Under the pieces are notes generated by a model that saw only the letters and a list, made by a program, of their open reading frames with translations, did not search any database and was not told the DNA's origin. A stretch of 64,000 bases of DNA from Sinorhizobium meliloti 4H41 (GTDB lineage Bacteria; Pseudomonadota; Alphaproteobacteria; Rhizobiales; Rhizobiaceae): the NCBI RefSeq assembly GCF_000375585.1, contig NZ_AQWP01000001.1, forward strand, positions 758,735 to 822,734. Direction: 5' to 3'. This document shows, in pieces, positions 18,751-27,871 of the stretch. A program made the position numbers and the translations under genes. Each line of letters begins with the position of its first letter. The first letter of the stretch is position 1.

Positions 18751-19993
18751 TTTCGAGCGTCGCTACCGTTTCCACATGCGCCGACCAGAGGAACTGGTCG
18801 ATCGGCGTCACCCCCGTAATGCGATAACCGGCTGCGGTCAGTATCGAAAGGTCCCTCGCCAGGCTCACCGGATTACAGGAGACGGCGGCGACCTTCTTCA
18901 CGCCGGATCGGGCAAGCTCGTGACATTGCGTTTCGGCGCCGGCGCGGGGCGGGTCGAAGACCACGGCGTCGAAGGCTTTCAATTCCTGCGCCATCATCGG
19001 CCGGCGGAAAAGATCGCGCTTCTCGGCGGTCACCGGCTTCAGCCCCTGGGTGTTGCGTGCGGCGAAATCCAGCGCCTTCACGGCCCTGTCGTCGCCTTCG
19101 ACCGCGTGAACGCGTGCCGTTCGTGCAATCCTCAGCGCAAAAGTGCCGATGCCGGCGAAGAGATCGGCAACGCGCTTCGCCTTGCCGACGTGAGCCAGCA
19201 CCAGCTTCGCCATCGCGTCTTCGGCAGGCCGCGTCGCCTGAGTGAAGGCGCCGGGCGGCGGAAAAACCGGCACACCGCCGAAATCGATCGCGGGCTTGAT
19301 CGGCTCGACGACGATCTCGCCATTCAAGCTGACGCGCGCGATGCCTCGCTCGCCAAGAACGGCATCGACGGTCGAGCGCCGCTGCGGGTCGCTGAGTTTC
19401 ACCCCCTCGAAGGCGAGATCGAGGCCCGTATCGGTTTCGAGCACGGTGATACGGAATGGTTCGGCGCTCGACGCCATGGCCGTGGCAATTTTGCGGATGG
19501 TCGCCAGCCGCGAGACGATGCCCGGGCTGGTGATCGGACATTCGCCGATCGAAACGATATGATGGCTCTGCATCTGGTTATAGCCGAGCAGCAGTTCCTT
19601 TTCCGTCCGCCGGGCGGTGAAAACCGCACGGCGGCGATCGCCGGGCCGCGCGATGATCAGCGGGGCGACTTCCGGCGTCAGTCCCTTCGACCTCAAGGCG
19701 TCGATGACGAGATTGCGCTTGAAGGCGTGGTAGAGCGCGTCGGATGCGTGCTGCAGCGTGCAGCCGCCGCACGTCCCGTTGACACCGTCCGGCCCGAAAT
19801 GCCGGCATGGCGGCTCGACCCGCTCCGGGGAGGCCTCCTTCAGCGATATCAGCGTGCCGCTCGCCTTGTTGACCGCGAGCGAGACGGTCTCGCCGGGGAG
19901 CGTGAACGGTGCAAAGACGGGGCCAGCTTCCGTCCGAGCGACGCCGTCGCCTTGGGCGCCGAGACGATCTATGGTCACGATCCCGGTGCTCAT
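18746..19993 (-). CDS. rlmD: RNA (uracil-C5)-methyltransferase, RlmD/RumA family
   Basis: A 415-residue SAM-dependent RNA m5U methyltransferase. An N-terminal TRAM-like segment (DRLGAQGDGVART) precedes a [4Fe-4S] cysteine cluster (CRHFGP...CGGC), then a Rossmann methyltransferase domain with DLFAGIGTFALRIA, DPPRAGA and the catalytic AVSCNPVSLARDL. The family methylates 23S rRNA U1939 or U747; the precise target here is inferred. It overlaps the tlyA stop by four bases and is the last gene of the apparent dxs-tlyA-rlmD unit. Confidence 0.88.
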   Translation of the reverse strand: MSTGIVTIDRLGAQGDGVARTEAGPVFAPFTLPGETVSLAVNKASGTLISLKEASPERVEPPCRHFGPDGVNGTCGGCTLQHASDALYHAFKRNLVIDALRSKGLTPEVAPLIIARPGDRRRAVFTARRTEKELLLGYNQMQSHHIVSIGECPITSPGIVSRLATIRKIATAMASSAEPFRITVLETDTGLDLAFEGVKLSDPQRRSTVDAVLGERGIARVSLNGEIVVEPIKPAIDFGGVPVFPPPGAFTQATRPAEDAMAKLVLAHVGKAKRVADLFAGIGTFALRIARTARVHAVEGDDRAVKALDFAARNTQGLKPVTAEKRDLFRRPMMAQELKAFDAVVFDPPRAGAETQCHELARSGVKKVAAVSCNPVSLARDLSILTAAGYRITGVTPIDQFLWSAHVETVATLEK

Positions 19994-20745
19994 GGCTTGC
20001 GCCCCGCCAGAAGAAATTCGCTGTTGCCGTCACCGCCGGCAATGGGCGAGGGGATCAGGCCGAGGCTTCGCCAGCCCATGTCTTCGACAAGCCACCGCTC
20101 GAGTTCGGCTGCCACCGCCGGAGCGCTCTCCGGATCCTTCAGCAGCCCGGCCTTGCTGATCGCATCGCGGCCGGCCTCGAACTGCGGCTTGACGAGCAGG
20201 ATGCAGCAGGCGCCCGGTTCCGCCAAGCCGAGGGCCGGCGGCAGCGCCAGCTTCAGCGAGATGAAGGAGACATCCGAGACGATGAAAGTGATGGCGCGCT
20301 CACCGACGTCGCCGCGGGTCATGGACCGCGCATTCAGGCCTTCGATGTTCGTCACGCGCGGGTCTTCGGCGACGCGCGGATGTATCTGACCGTGGCCGAC
20401 ATCGACGGCGACCACATGCGCGGCGCCGCGCTTCAGCAGCACCTCGGTAAAGCCGCCGGTCGAGGCCCCGACGTCGAGACAGGTCTGCTCCGATGGATCG
20501 AGGCCGAAGTGATCGAGCGCCGCGACGAGTTTCAGTGCCGCACGCGAAACATAATCCTGCGCCGGATCGTCAATGGTGAGCGTAACGCTTTGCGCGAAGG
20601 TCGAGGCCGGCTTGGTCACGGTGCGGCCGTCGACCTTCACGGTTCCCCGCTGGATCGCGTCGCGTGCGCGTGCGCGGCTGGCCACCAAGCCCCTGTTCAG
20701 GAGCAATTGATCGAGGCGGATCGTCATCTGTGTATCTTGGGACAT
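19990..20745 (-). CDS. tlyA: TlyA-family rRNA 2'-O-methyltransferase
   Basis: A 251-residue protein with an N-terminal S4 RNA-binding domain (about 9-70, RLDQLLLNRGLVASRARARDA) and an FtsJ-like methyltransferase domain (about 75-245, CLDVGASTGGFTEVLLKRGA and KPQFEAGRD). TlyA proteins 2'-O-methylate rRNA; the old 'hemolysin' name is a secondary property. It is translationally coupled to rlmD and 51 bp downstream of dxs on the same strand. Confidence 0.9.
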   Translation of the reverse strand: MSQDTQMTIRLDQLLLNRGLVASRARARDAIQRGTVKVDGRTVTKPASTFAQSVTLTIDDPAQDYVSRAALKLVAALDHFGLDPSEQTCLDVGASTGGFTEVLLKRGAAHVVAVDVGHGQIHPRVAEDPRVTNIEGLNARSMTRGDVGERAITFIVSDVSFISLKLALPPALGLAEPGACCILLVKPQFEAGRDAISKAGLLKDPESAPAVAAELERWLVEDMGWRSLGLIPSPIAGGDGNSEFLLAGRKP

Positions 20746-20796
20746 GGGCCGTCATCGCGCGTCCCGCCGCGCAATGCAAGCGAACTCTTGGACGGC

Positions 20797-22734
20797 TCAG
20801 CCGGCGGCGCCGAGGCCGACGCCGTGCTTCTGGCCGAGCGCCTTGAAGACGGTGGATACGATGCCGGCGCGGTCGAGGCCGGCACGGGCGTACATCGCTT
20901 CCGGTTTTGCCTGCTCCATCCAAATGTCGGGCATGACCATGGGGCGCACCTTGAGGCCGCCGTCGAGGAGGCCCTCTTCCGCAAGGAACTGCAGCACGTG
21001 GCTTGCGAAGCCGCCGACCGCCCCTTCCTCGATGGTGATCAGAACCTCGTGATGGCGGGCAAGCTGACGGATCAGATCATGATCGAGCGGCTTGGCGAAG
21101 CGGGCGTCGGCGACGGTCGTCGAGAGGCCGGCTGCATCCAGGTCTTCCGCCGCCAGCAGACAATCGGCGAGCCGTGTGCCGAAGGAAAGCAGCGCCACCT
21201 TGCTCCCCTGCTTGACGATCCGGCCCTTGCCGATCGCAAGAATTTCGCCGCGCTCCGGCAACTCGACGCCGACGCCTTCGCCGCGCGGATAGCGGAACGA
21301 AATCGGACCCTCGTCGAAGGCCGCGGCGGTGCGCACCATATGCTTCAGCTCCGCCTCGTCGGCCGCCGCCATGACGACGAAGCCCGGCAGTGTCGCCAGA
21401 TAGGTCGTGTCGAAGGAGCCGGCATGGGTCGGCCCGTCGGCGCCGACGAAGCCGGCGCGGTCGATCGGAAAGCGGACCGGCAGACCCTGGATGGCCACGT
21501 CGTGGACAACCTGATCATAGGCGCGTTGCAGGAAGGTGGAATAAAGCGCCGCAAAGGGTTTGTATCCCTCCGCCGCAAGGCCGGCGGCGAAAGTCACCGC
21601 ATGCTGCTCGGCTATGCCGACATCGAAGCAGCGTGAGGGATGCACCGAGGCGAACTTGTCGAGGCCCGTCCCGGACGGCATGGCGGCCGTGATCGCAACG
21701 ATCTTGTCGTCGAGGGTCGCCTCCTGCGTGAGCGCGTCCGCGAAGACGGAGGTATAGGCGGGGGCGTTGGGCTTCGCTTTCGCCTGAGCCCCGGTAATCA
21801 CGTCGAATTTGTTGACGCCGTGATACTTGTCGGCCGCGGCTTCGGCTGGCGGATAGCCCTTGCCCTTCTGCGTGACGACATGGATCAGGACCGGGCCTTT
21901 CGCATTGTCGCGAACGTTGCGCAGGACCGGAAGCAGGTGGTCGAAGGAGTGTCCGTCGATCGGACCGATATGGTAGAAACCCATCTCCTCGAAGAGCGTG
22001 CCGCCGGTGACGTAGCCCCGGGCATGCTCCACCGCACGGGTGATCGCCCGGTCGACGGTCTTGCCGAGATAGGCGGTGAGTTTCTTGCCGACCTCGCGAA
22101 TGCCCATATAGGTCCGCCCGGAGGCGAGCCGCGCCAGATAGGCGCTCATCGCGCCGGTCGGTGGTGCGATCGACATGTCGTTGTCGTTGAGAATGACGAT
22201 GAGGCGCGCATCGAGCGCGCCGGCATTGTTGAGCGCTTCGAAGGCCATCCCGGCCGACATGGCGCCGTCGCCGATCACCGCGATCACATTGCGGCTCTTG
22301 CCGTCGAGTTCGGCGGCGACAGCCATGCCGAGACCGGCCGAGATCGAGGTGGAGGAGTGCGCTGCGCCGAAGGGGTCGTATTCGCTTTCCGCCCGCCGGG
22401 TGAAGCCCGAGAGCCCGTCTTCCTGGCGCAAGGTGCGGATGCGATCGCGCCGGCCGGTCAGGATCTTGTGCGGATAGCACTGGTGTCCGACATCGAAGAT
22501 CAAGCGGTCATGCGGCGTGTCGAAGATCTTGTGGATGGCGATCGTCAGTTCGACGACGCCGAGGCCCGCGCCCAGATGCCCCCCGGTGCGCGACACGGCA
22601 TCGACCATCTCGGCACGCAATTCGGCCGCCAGCTGCGGCAGGTCCCTGTCGTCGATCTTCTTCAGATCGTCGGGATATTCGACCTTATCGAGCAGGGGAG
22701 TTGCCGGCATCGGATTGGTTGGCAGTTGTGTCAC
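20797..22734 (-). CDS. dxs: 1-deoxy-D-xylulose-5-phosphate synthase
   Basis: A 645-residue thiamine-diphosphate enzyme that condenses pyruvate and glyceraldehyde 3-phosphate, the first step of the MEP isoprenoid pathway. Motifs: [32 protein letters not shown] with NDNDMSI (ThDP-Mg site), and [18 protein letters not shown] in the transketolase-like domain. A GTG at 22734 gives the N-terminus [15 protein letters not shown], which matches my memory of the family; an ATG at 22713 is possible. ispH, a later step of the same pathway, also lies in this window. Confidence 0.95.
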   Translation of the reverse strand: MTQLPTNPMPATPLLDKVEYPDDLKKIDDRDLPQLAAELRAEMVDAVSRTGGHLGAGLGVVELTIAIHKIFDTPHDRLIFDVGHQCYPHKILTGRRDRIRTLRQEDGLSGFTRRAESEYDPFGAAHSSTSISAGLGMAVAAELDGKSRNVIAVIGDGAMSAGMAFEALNNAGALDARLIVILNDNDMSIAPPTGAMSAYLARLASGRTYMGIREVGKKLTAYLGKTVDRAITRAVEHARGYVTGGTLFEEMGFYHIGPIDGHSFDHLLPVLRNVRDNAKGPVLIHVVTQKGKGYPPAEAAADKYHGVNKFDVITGAQAKAKPNAPAYTSVFADALTQEATLDDKIVAITAAMPSGTGLDKFASVHPSRCFDVGIAEQHAVTFAAGLAAEGYKPFAALYSTFLQRAYDQVVHDVAIQGLPVRFPIDRAGFVGADGPTHAGSFDTTYLATLPGFVVMAAADEAELKHMVRTAAAFDEGPISFRYPRGEGVGVELPERGEILAIGKGRIVKQGSKVALLSFGTRLADCLLAAEDLDAAGLSTTVADARFAKPLDHDLIRQLARHHEVLITIEEGAVGGFASHVLQFLAEEGLLDGGLKVRPMVMPDIWMEQAKPEAMYARAGLDRAGIVSTVFKALGQKHGVGLGAAG

Positions 22735-22930
22735 GCTGCATGCCTCATGCGCGCCGGAGCTAGGCGCGCGCATTGTTGTTGGGTCGTCGGAACGGCTCTT
22801 TCTTAGAGGTAATCGCCGTTGAATGCAAAATTAGGCTTTCCTGCGGCTTCAACCAAGAGCGGGATGAGGAAAACCTGCGCGGTTTTCCGCCGCATCGCGA
22901 TCCAATGCCTGAAAACGAGCTTAACGGAGA

Positions 22931-23854
22931 TCAGCTTGCGGGCAAGGGTATGAACTCTTCCTCGTCTCCCGGCACGATATCGAAGTGTCCCGTGCGCCAT
23001 TCTTCCTTTGCCTTGTCGATCCGCTCCTTGGAGGAGGAAACGAAGTTCCACCAGATATGGCGCGGCGAGCCGAGCGCTGCTCCGCCGAAGAGCATCACGT
23101 GACAGCCTGCAGGCCCCGCGGTGATGGTGATTTCGTCGCCGGGACGAAAGACGAGGAGTTGATTGTCGTCGAAATGGTCGCCGGCGATGATCGCTTCGCC
23201 GGCAAGGATGTAGAGCGCGCGCTCTTCCCAGTTGGCCGCGAACGGCGCGCTCTTGCCGGGCTCGATCATGAGGTCGACATAGATCGTATCGGTAAAGGTG
23301 GAGACGGGCGAAGCCGCCCCTTCGAACTGACCGATGACGACGCGCGCGCGAACCCCGCCATCGGCAAGATGCGGCAGCATACGCTCCTCGGTATGCGCGA
23401 AGACCGGATCGATCTCCTCCATGGCGTCGGGCAGCGCCAGCCAGGTCTGCAGTCCTGAAAGAGAGCGTTCGTGCCCGCGCTGGTTTTCCGGCGAGCGCTC
23501 CGAATGCACGATGCCGCGCCCGGCGGTCATCAGGTTCACGTCGCCCGGGCGAATGACCATTTCGGTGCCGAGGCTGTCGCGGTGCTTGATCTCGCCGTCG
23601 AACAGGTAGGTGACGGTCGAAAGTCCGATATGCGGATGCGGGCGGACGTCGATCGCCTGGCCGGCACGCAGCAGCGCCGGGCCCATCCGGTCGAAGAAGA
23701 TGAAAGGACCGACGAGCCGGCGTTTTGCCGTCGGCAGCGCCCGCCTGACCTGCAGGCCGCCGATATCGCTGGTACGCGGGATGATCAGATGCTCGATTGC
23801 GTCGCAGGCGGGCTTGTCGCCGGCGAGCGGATCGGGACCGGGAAAGAAGGACAT
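22931..23854 (-). CDS. Pirin family protein
   Basis: A 307-residue bicupin. The N-terminal cupin shows RRALPTAKRRLVGPFIFFD and the pirin signature DVRPHPHIGLSTVTYLFDGE with HRDSLG; His residues in HPHIG and HRD are the metal ligands. Bacterial pirins have been described as quercetin dioxygenases or as metabolic regulators; the role here is unknown. An in-frame ATG at 23878 would add eight residues; MSFFPGPD is preferred. It separates xseB from dxs on the same strand. Confidence 0.88.
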   Translation of the reverse strand: MSFFPGPDPLAGDKPACDAIEHLIIPRTSDIGGLQVRRALPTAKRRLVGPFIFFDRMGPALLRAGQAIDVRPHPHIGLSTVTYLFDGEIKHRDSLGTEMVIRPGDVNLMTAGRGIVHSERSPENQRGHERSLSGLQTWLALPDAMEEIDPVFAHTEERMLPHLADGGVRARVVIGQFEGAASPVSTFTDTIYVDLMIEPGKSAPFAANWEERALYILAGEAIIAGDHFDDNQLLVFRPGDEITITAGPAGCHVMLFGGAALGSPRHIWWNFVSSSKERIDKAKEEWRTGHFDIVPGDEEEFIPLPAS

Positions 23855-23974
23855 GGCAGGCGCTCCGGTTGATGGCATTCACTGAAGATTACCGTCAGTG
23901 CTTCCGGTTCGGTAGCGGCAATCGGGAGACGGAGTGTTTCTGTTTGGAGTCCCGCAGGCGGGTTTGCACCGATG

Positions 23975-24036
23975 CGTGCCGCTTGTCCCTTCGCCCCGCC
24001 TGCGGGGAGTGCCGGCAGGCCGGATGAGGGGCGAAT
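23975..24036. repeat. REP-like repeat, copy 1 of 3
   Basis: The block GCCGCTTGTCCCTTCGCCCC followed by GCCTGCGGGGAG, GCCGGCAGGCCGGATGAGGGG is almost identical to 54387-54445 and in part to 56678-56785. It lies between xseB and the pirin gene. The stems CCCCGCC/GGCGGGG-type and GCCGG/CCGGC can form hairpins, so it may act as a 3' stabiliser or a partial terminator. Confidence 0.75.
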
Positions 24037-24053
24037 CTCGCCTGGAATGAAAA

Positions 24054-24305
24054 CTACTCCGCGTCGAGCGGCTCGACTCCCTGCGGCCGGCCGGCGCGGT
24101 CGAGGCGGATCTTTTCGATACGGTCCTCTGCCGCCTTCAACAGTGCCTCGCAGTGCTTCTTCAGGGCCTCGCCCCGCTCGTAGATCTCGATCGATTTGTC
24201 GAGTGCGACGTCGCCGCGTTCAAGCGCCGAAACGATACGTTCCAATTCCTCGACGGCCTGCTCGAAGGAGAGGGCGGAAACGTCCGGTTGCGCATTGTTA
24301 TTCAT
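24054..24305 (-). CDS. xseB: Exodeoxyribonuclease VII small subunit
   Basis: An 83-residue protein with the XseB signature [36 protein letters not shown], a helical hairpin that binds the XseA large subunit. The complex degrades single-stranded DNA from both ends. The long variable tail ends [10 protein letters not shown]. It starts three bases after the HDAC-family stop, so both share a transcript. Proximity of xseB to dxs is common in proteobacteria. Confidence 0.95.
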   Translation of the reverse strand: MNNNAQPDVSALSFEQAVEELERIVSALERGDVALDKSIEIYERGEALKKHCEALLKAAEDRIEKIRLDRAGRPQGVEPLDAE

Positions 24306-24308
24306 GAA

Positions 24309-25238
24309 TTACCCTCTCATCAATCTCAGAATATGCAGGCCGGCCGACTCGGCCAGGCCTTGCAAGTCATAGCCGCCTTCGAGCAGGCTGACGATGCGGT
24401 TGCCGGCGCTCCTGCCGGCAACGTCAATGAGACGACCCGTCGCCCAGTCGAAATCTTCGCCGACCAGATTGATCTGGGCCAATGGATCGCGGTGGTGGGC
24501 GTCGAAGCCGGCGGAAATCAGAAGAAAGTCGGGCCGGAAATTTTCAAGCGCGGGCAGCACGCGCGAACGGAAGGCATCGCGGAAATGCTCGCTGCCGCTA
24601 TTGGGCGAAATCGGCGCATTGACGACATTGTTCCTGACGCCCGTCTCGTCCTTGGCACCGGTACCGGGATAGAGCGGTATCTGATGCGTGGAGCAGAAGA
24701 GCACCGACGGGTCGTCCCAGAAAATGTCCTGTGTGCCGTTGCCGTGGTGGACGTCCCAGTCGACGATGGCAACGCGTTCGGCACCATGCGCCGTCTGCGC
24801 GTGGCGCGCGGCGATCGCTACATTGTTGAAAAAGCAGAACCCCATGGCCCTGTTCTTCTCGGCATGGTGGCCGGGCGGGCGTGCTGCGACGAAGGCATTG
24901 TCCGCTTCGCCCGCGAAAACCGCGTCGACAGCCGCCACAGCACCGCCGATGCCGGTCAACGCGGCCTCGAGGCTTTGCGGGCCTGCATAGGTATCGGCCT
25001 CGAGCTGGTTGATGTCCTCGTCCGGAATGTCCCGCTTGATTCGCAGCAGGTGCTCTTCCGTGTGGGCGAGCAACACCAGATTTTCATCACCCTTCGATGC
25101 CTCGACCCGCTCCAGATCCGCGAAATTCGGATGCTCCAACGCAAGATTCAAGGCCTTCAGCCGATCCGGCCGTTCGGGGTGCCCTTCCGGGACCTCGTGC
25201 TTCAGGAAGACCGGATTTTCGTAGAGATGCGTGGTCAT
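24309..25238 (-). CDS. Histone deacetylase/acetoin-utilisation family deacetylase
   Basis: A 309-residue zinc hydrolase of the HDAC superfamily. The catalytic residues are in ARPPGHHAEKNRAMGFCFFNN (tandem His) and VDWDVHHGNGTQ (zinc Asp/His), with a second zinc Asp in SAGFDAHHRDP. Bacterial members deacetylate proteins, acetylpolyamines or acetoin-related compounds; the substrate is not evident. It is the first gene of a minus-strand run that continues with xseB. Confidence 0.9.
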   Translation of the reverse strand: MTTHLYENPVFLKHEVPEGHPERPDRLKALNLALEHPNFADLERVEASKGDENLVLLAHTEEHLLRIKRDIPDEDINQLEADTYAGPQSLEAALTGIGGAVAAVDAVFAGEADNAFVAARPPGHHAEKNRAMGFCFFNNVAIAARHAQTAHGAERVAIVDWDVHHGNGTQDIFWDDPSVLFCSTHQIPLYPGTGAKDETGVRNNVVNAPISPNSGSEHFRDAFRSRVLPALENFRPDFLLISAGFDAHHRDPLAQINLVGEDFDWATGRLIDVAGRSAGNRIVSLLEGGYDLQGLAESAGLHILRLMRG

Positions 25239-25300
25239 CCCGCGAACCTAGTGCGCATGCCTGTCAAAATCCATGGCGCGCGACGCGAAACTGCCGATTT

Positions 25301-26269
25301 TCAACAGCGCGGATCGAGCAGGATCTTGCCGTCGCGACGCGGGTCGGCCTGATGCGCAAGGGCATCGGCGAGCCTGCTCAAGGGGTAGGTGGCGGCAACA
25401 GGGCTGGCAAAGAGGCCGCTCTGCAGCCCGGCGAAGCTGCGCAGGAAAGCGGCTTCGAGTGCCTCCCGGCCGGCGGAATGCACCCAGGTTCTCAGCCAAA
25501 GAAAGGCGAAACGTATGTCGGGCCGGCCGCTGATCGCCGTCTGAGGCACGGGTGCGCCGCTGAGCGCTCCATACTGGATGAAGGTCCCGCCGGGGCGGAT
25601 GGACCGCCCGATCAGTTCCCCCGCCAGCGCGCCGCCGACGGCATCCAGCACCGCATCGAATTGGCTGTCCATGAGGAGATCGCCGCTCTCGGCCACCAGG
25701 ATCCGGTGTGCCTCGCCGAGACGGCCGCGTCTCCTCTCGCTGCGAAGCATGGCTGTCGGCACCGCGCCTTCGAGCGCAAGCAGCTTCATCAGCATGCCGC
25801 CGATGGCAGAGCCCGCAGCGGTCACGCCGACATCCATGCCCTCGAGCGATCCGAAATGCTCCCGCAGCGCTTCGACAAGCCTCAACGCCGTTAGCGGATT
25901 GACATAGCTCATCGCCGCCTGCGCGTCTTCGATCCCGTCCGGCACGCGAAAGCACCATTCGGCGGGGCGGAGGAGGAATTGCTGCCAAAGCCCGCTCGCG
26001 CCGATCGGGACGACCCGATCTCCGGCCTTGATGCCTTGCACGTCCGGCCCGACGAGCCTGACGATGCCGACGCCCTCGAAGCCGGGGACAAAAGGCAGGA
26101 CGGTGCGCGCGCTGTAGGCGCCCGTAACGGGGATCAGGTCCGAAGGATTGATTGCCGCGAGCGATATTTCGACCTCGACTTCGCCCGCGCCTGCGGCAGG
26201 GCGGGGTGCGTCCACGAGCTCGATGACTTGTCCGGGGTCGCCAAACTGTCTAACGAGTGTGGAGCGCAT
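25301..26269 (-). CDS. MDR-family enoyl/quinone reductase-like protein
   Basis: A 322-residue medium-chain dehydrogenase/reductase. The N-terminal domain contains LAAINPSDLIPVTGAYSA and LPFVPGFEGVGIV, typical of mitochondrial-type 2-enoyl thioester reductases (MECR/Etr1) rather than zinc alcohol dehydrogenases; I see no structural-zinc Cys cluster. The nucleotide site is VTAAGSAIGGMLMKLLAL. It probably reduces an enoyl thioester or a quinone with NADPH. Its ATG is only 13 bases from the ATG of the divergent thioesterase gene, so its promoter must reach into that gene. Confidence 0.8.
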   Translation of the reverse strand: MRSTLVRQFGDPGQVIELVDAPRPAAGAGEVEVEISLAAINPSDLIPVTGAYSARTVLPFVPGFEGVGIVRLVGPDVQGIKAGDRVVPIGASGLWQQFLLRPAEWCFRVPDGIEDAQAAMSYVNPLTALRLVEALREHFGSLEGMDVGVTAAGSAIGGMLMKLLALEGAVPTAMLRSERRRGRLGEAHRILVAESGDLLMDSQFDAVLDAVGGALAGELIGRSIRPGGTFIQYGALSGAPVPQTAISGRPDIRFAFLWLRTWVHSAGREALEAAFLRSFAGLQSGLFASPVAATYPLSRLADALAHQADPRRDGKILLDPRC

Positions 26270-26282
26270 CGGGGAGCCTCGC

Positions 26283-26684
26283 ATGGACGGCACAGAGCGG
26301 GAAAATGTCACGGAAGTCCGCATTCCGTTCCGCGATATAGACATGCACGGCCATATGCACAATGCGGCCTATTATGCGCATGCGGAGGCCGCGCTTGCCA
26401 ATCTCTGGCGTCACCGGCCGGCAATTGCGGAAGAACCGGCCTATCTCGTCCGCCGCTCCGCCTGCATCTTCCATCGCGGTCTGCGCTTCGACGATCCCGC
26501 GCGCTTTACGGTGACCGTCGCGAAGATCGGCGGCAGCTCGATAGGTTTTGCCGTACGCGTCGAGACCGGCGACAAACTTGCCGCCGAGGTGGAGATTGTC
26601 TGGGTGGCCGTCGACCGTGCCCGCCATCAACCGGTACAGCTGCCGGCCCCAACCCGGGAATGGCTCGCCGGCTATGCCGCCTGA
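26283..26684 (+). CDS. Hotdog-fold acyl-CoA thioesterase (YbgC/4HBT type)
   Basis: A 133-residue thioesterase. The signature RDIDMHGHMHNAAYYAHAEAA matches the D-x-D-x-x-G-H-x-N-x-x-Y motif of 4-hydroxybenzoyl-CoA thioesterases, with D18/D20 in the catalytic position. It hydrolyses an acyl-CoA; the substrate is not evident. The start is taken at 26283, where GGGGAG (26270-26275) gives good spacing; upstream in-frame codons overlap the divergent reductase gene. Its 3' end overlaps the convergent thiolase by 13 bases. Confidence 0.85.
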   Translation: MDGTERENVTEVRIPFRDIDMHGHMHNAAYYAHAEAALANLWRHRPAIAEEPAYLVRRSACIFHRGLRFDDPARFTVTVAKIGGSSIGFAVRVETGDKLAAEVEIVWVAVDRARHQPVQLPAPTREWLAGYAA

Positions 26685-27871
26685 TCCGGTCTGCAGCTGC
26701 TGAAGTGGGCGGCGATCCCCATGCCGCCGCCGATGCCCATCATGGCCAGCCCTTCCGCCGGGGAGGAGGCCGCGAACATCTGCGAGAACAGCCGGACGAC
26801 GAGAATGGCGCCGGAAGCGCCATAAGGGTGGCCGAGCGCGATCGCGCCGCCGTCGCTGTTGACGCGTTCGGGTGCGATATCGAGCTGGTCGAGGCTCCCG
26901 AGAACCTGCGAGGCAAAAGCCTCGTTGAATTCGATGAAATCGACGCGGGCCACATCGAGCGCGGGATTGCGCGCGCGAAGCTTCGCCATGGCGGGGACGG
27001 GGCCGAGGCCGAGCAGCTTCGGTTCGACGCCGGCCGTCGCCGCATCGGTGAAGACGAGACCGAAGGCGACGCCGCGCCTGCGCGCCTCCGCGAGGTTCGT
27101 CATCAGTACCATCGCCGCGCCGTCATTGACCGGGCATGCATTTCCGGCGGTGACGGTCCCGCCAGCAACGAAAACCGGCCTCAGTCGCAAGAGCGTCTCG
27201 GCAGATGCGTTTGCGCGAGGGCACTCATCCCTTGCGACAGGCCCTGACGATGTCGGCACGGGCACGATCTCGCGCGAGAACCGGCCTGCCGCTTCGGCCG
27301 CGACGGCGCGTCGGTGGCTTTCGAGCGCAAACCGGTCCTGTCGCTCACGCGAGATGCCGCAGGCCGTGGCGACGTTCTCCGCTGCAACGCCCATATCCGG
27401 ATCGCCGATCGAATCGGGCGCCATCCGCGCGCGCTGGACCGGCTGGGGCTCTTCGCCGCGCGTGAGCGGGGGCCGAAGGCGGATATGCGCGCGACTGGCG
27501 CTCTCGGTGCCTCCGGCAAGGTAGAAACGACCCGCGCCGGCCTGGATCTGCCGAGCAGCAAGGACGATCGCCTCCAACCCGGAGCCGCATTGACGGTCGA
27601 CGGTGACGCCCGGAATTGCGACGGGCAATCCTGCCTCCAGCGCGGCGAGACGTGCGAGATTGCCGGCACTGTTGGCGGCATTGCCGACGATCACGTCGTC
27701 GATCTCTGCCCGGTCGATGCCGGTATCCGCAATGATCCTTTCGATCAGCAAGGCGGCAAGGCTTGCAGGCTCGATCGCGGCAAGGCTGCCGTTGACGCGG
27801 CCGACCGGCGTTCGCAGTGCGGCGATGACGACCGGGGTGCGATCGGGGTCAGAGGAGGCGTTCAAGGGCAC
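26672..27871 (-). CDS. Thiolase family protein (lacks the second catalytic Cys)
   Basis: A 399-residue thiolase. The nucleophilic Cys is present (C95 in DRQCGSGLEA), as are the active-site NEAFA and GHPYGASGA (His348). In the C-terminal C-x-G-G-G motif, however, the Cys is replaced by Gly379 (AMMGIGGGMG, codon GGC), which is the general acid/base in normal thiolases. The enzyme may therefore have altered activity or act on a different chemistry. It overlaps the upstream CoA-ligase gene by 23 bases and appears to be the last gene of a bioMNY-ligase-thiolase operon. Confidence 0.87.
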   Translation of the reverse strand: MPLNASSDPDRTPVVIAALRTPVGRVNGSLAAIEPASLAALLIERIIADTGIDRAEIDDVIVGNAANSAGNLARLAALEAGLPVAIPGVTVDRQCGSGLEAIVLAARQIQAGAGRFYLAGGTESASRAHIRLRPPLTRGEEPQPVQRARMAPDSIGDPDMGVAAENVATACGISRERQDRFALESHRRAVAAEAAGRFSREIVPVPTSSGPVARDECPRANASAETLLRLRPVFVAGGTVTAGNACPVNDGAAMVLMTNLAEARRRGVAFGLVFTDAATAGVEPKLLGLGPVPAMAKLRARNPALDVARVDFIEFNEAFASQVLGSLDQLDIAPERVNSDGGAIALGHPYGASGAILVVRLFSQMFAASSPAEGLAMMGIGGGMGIAAHFSSCRPDQAA

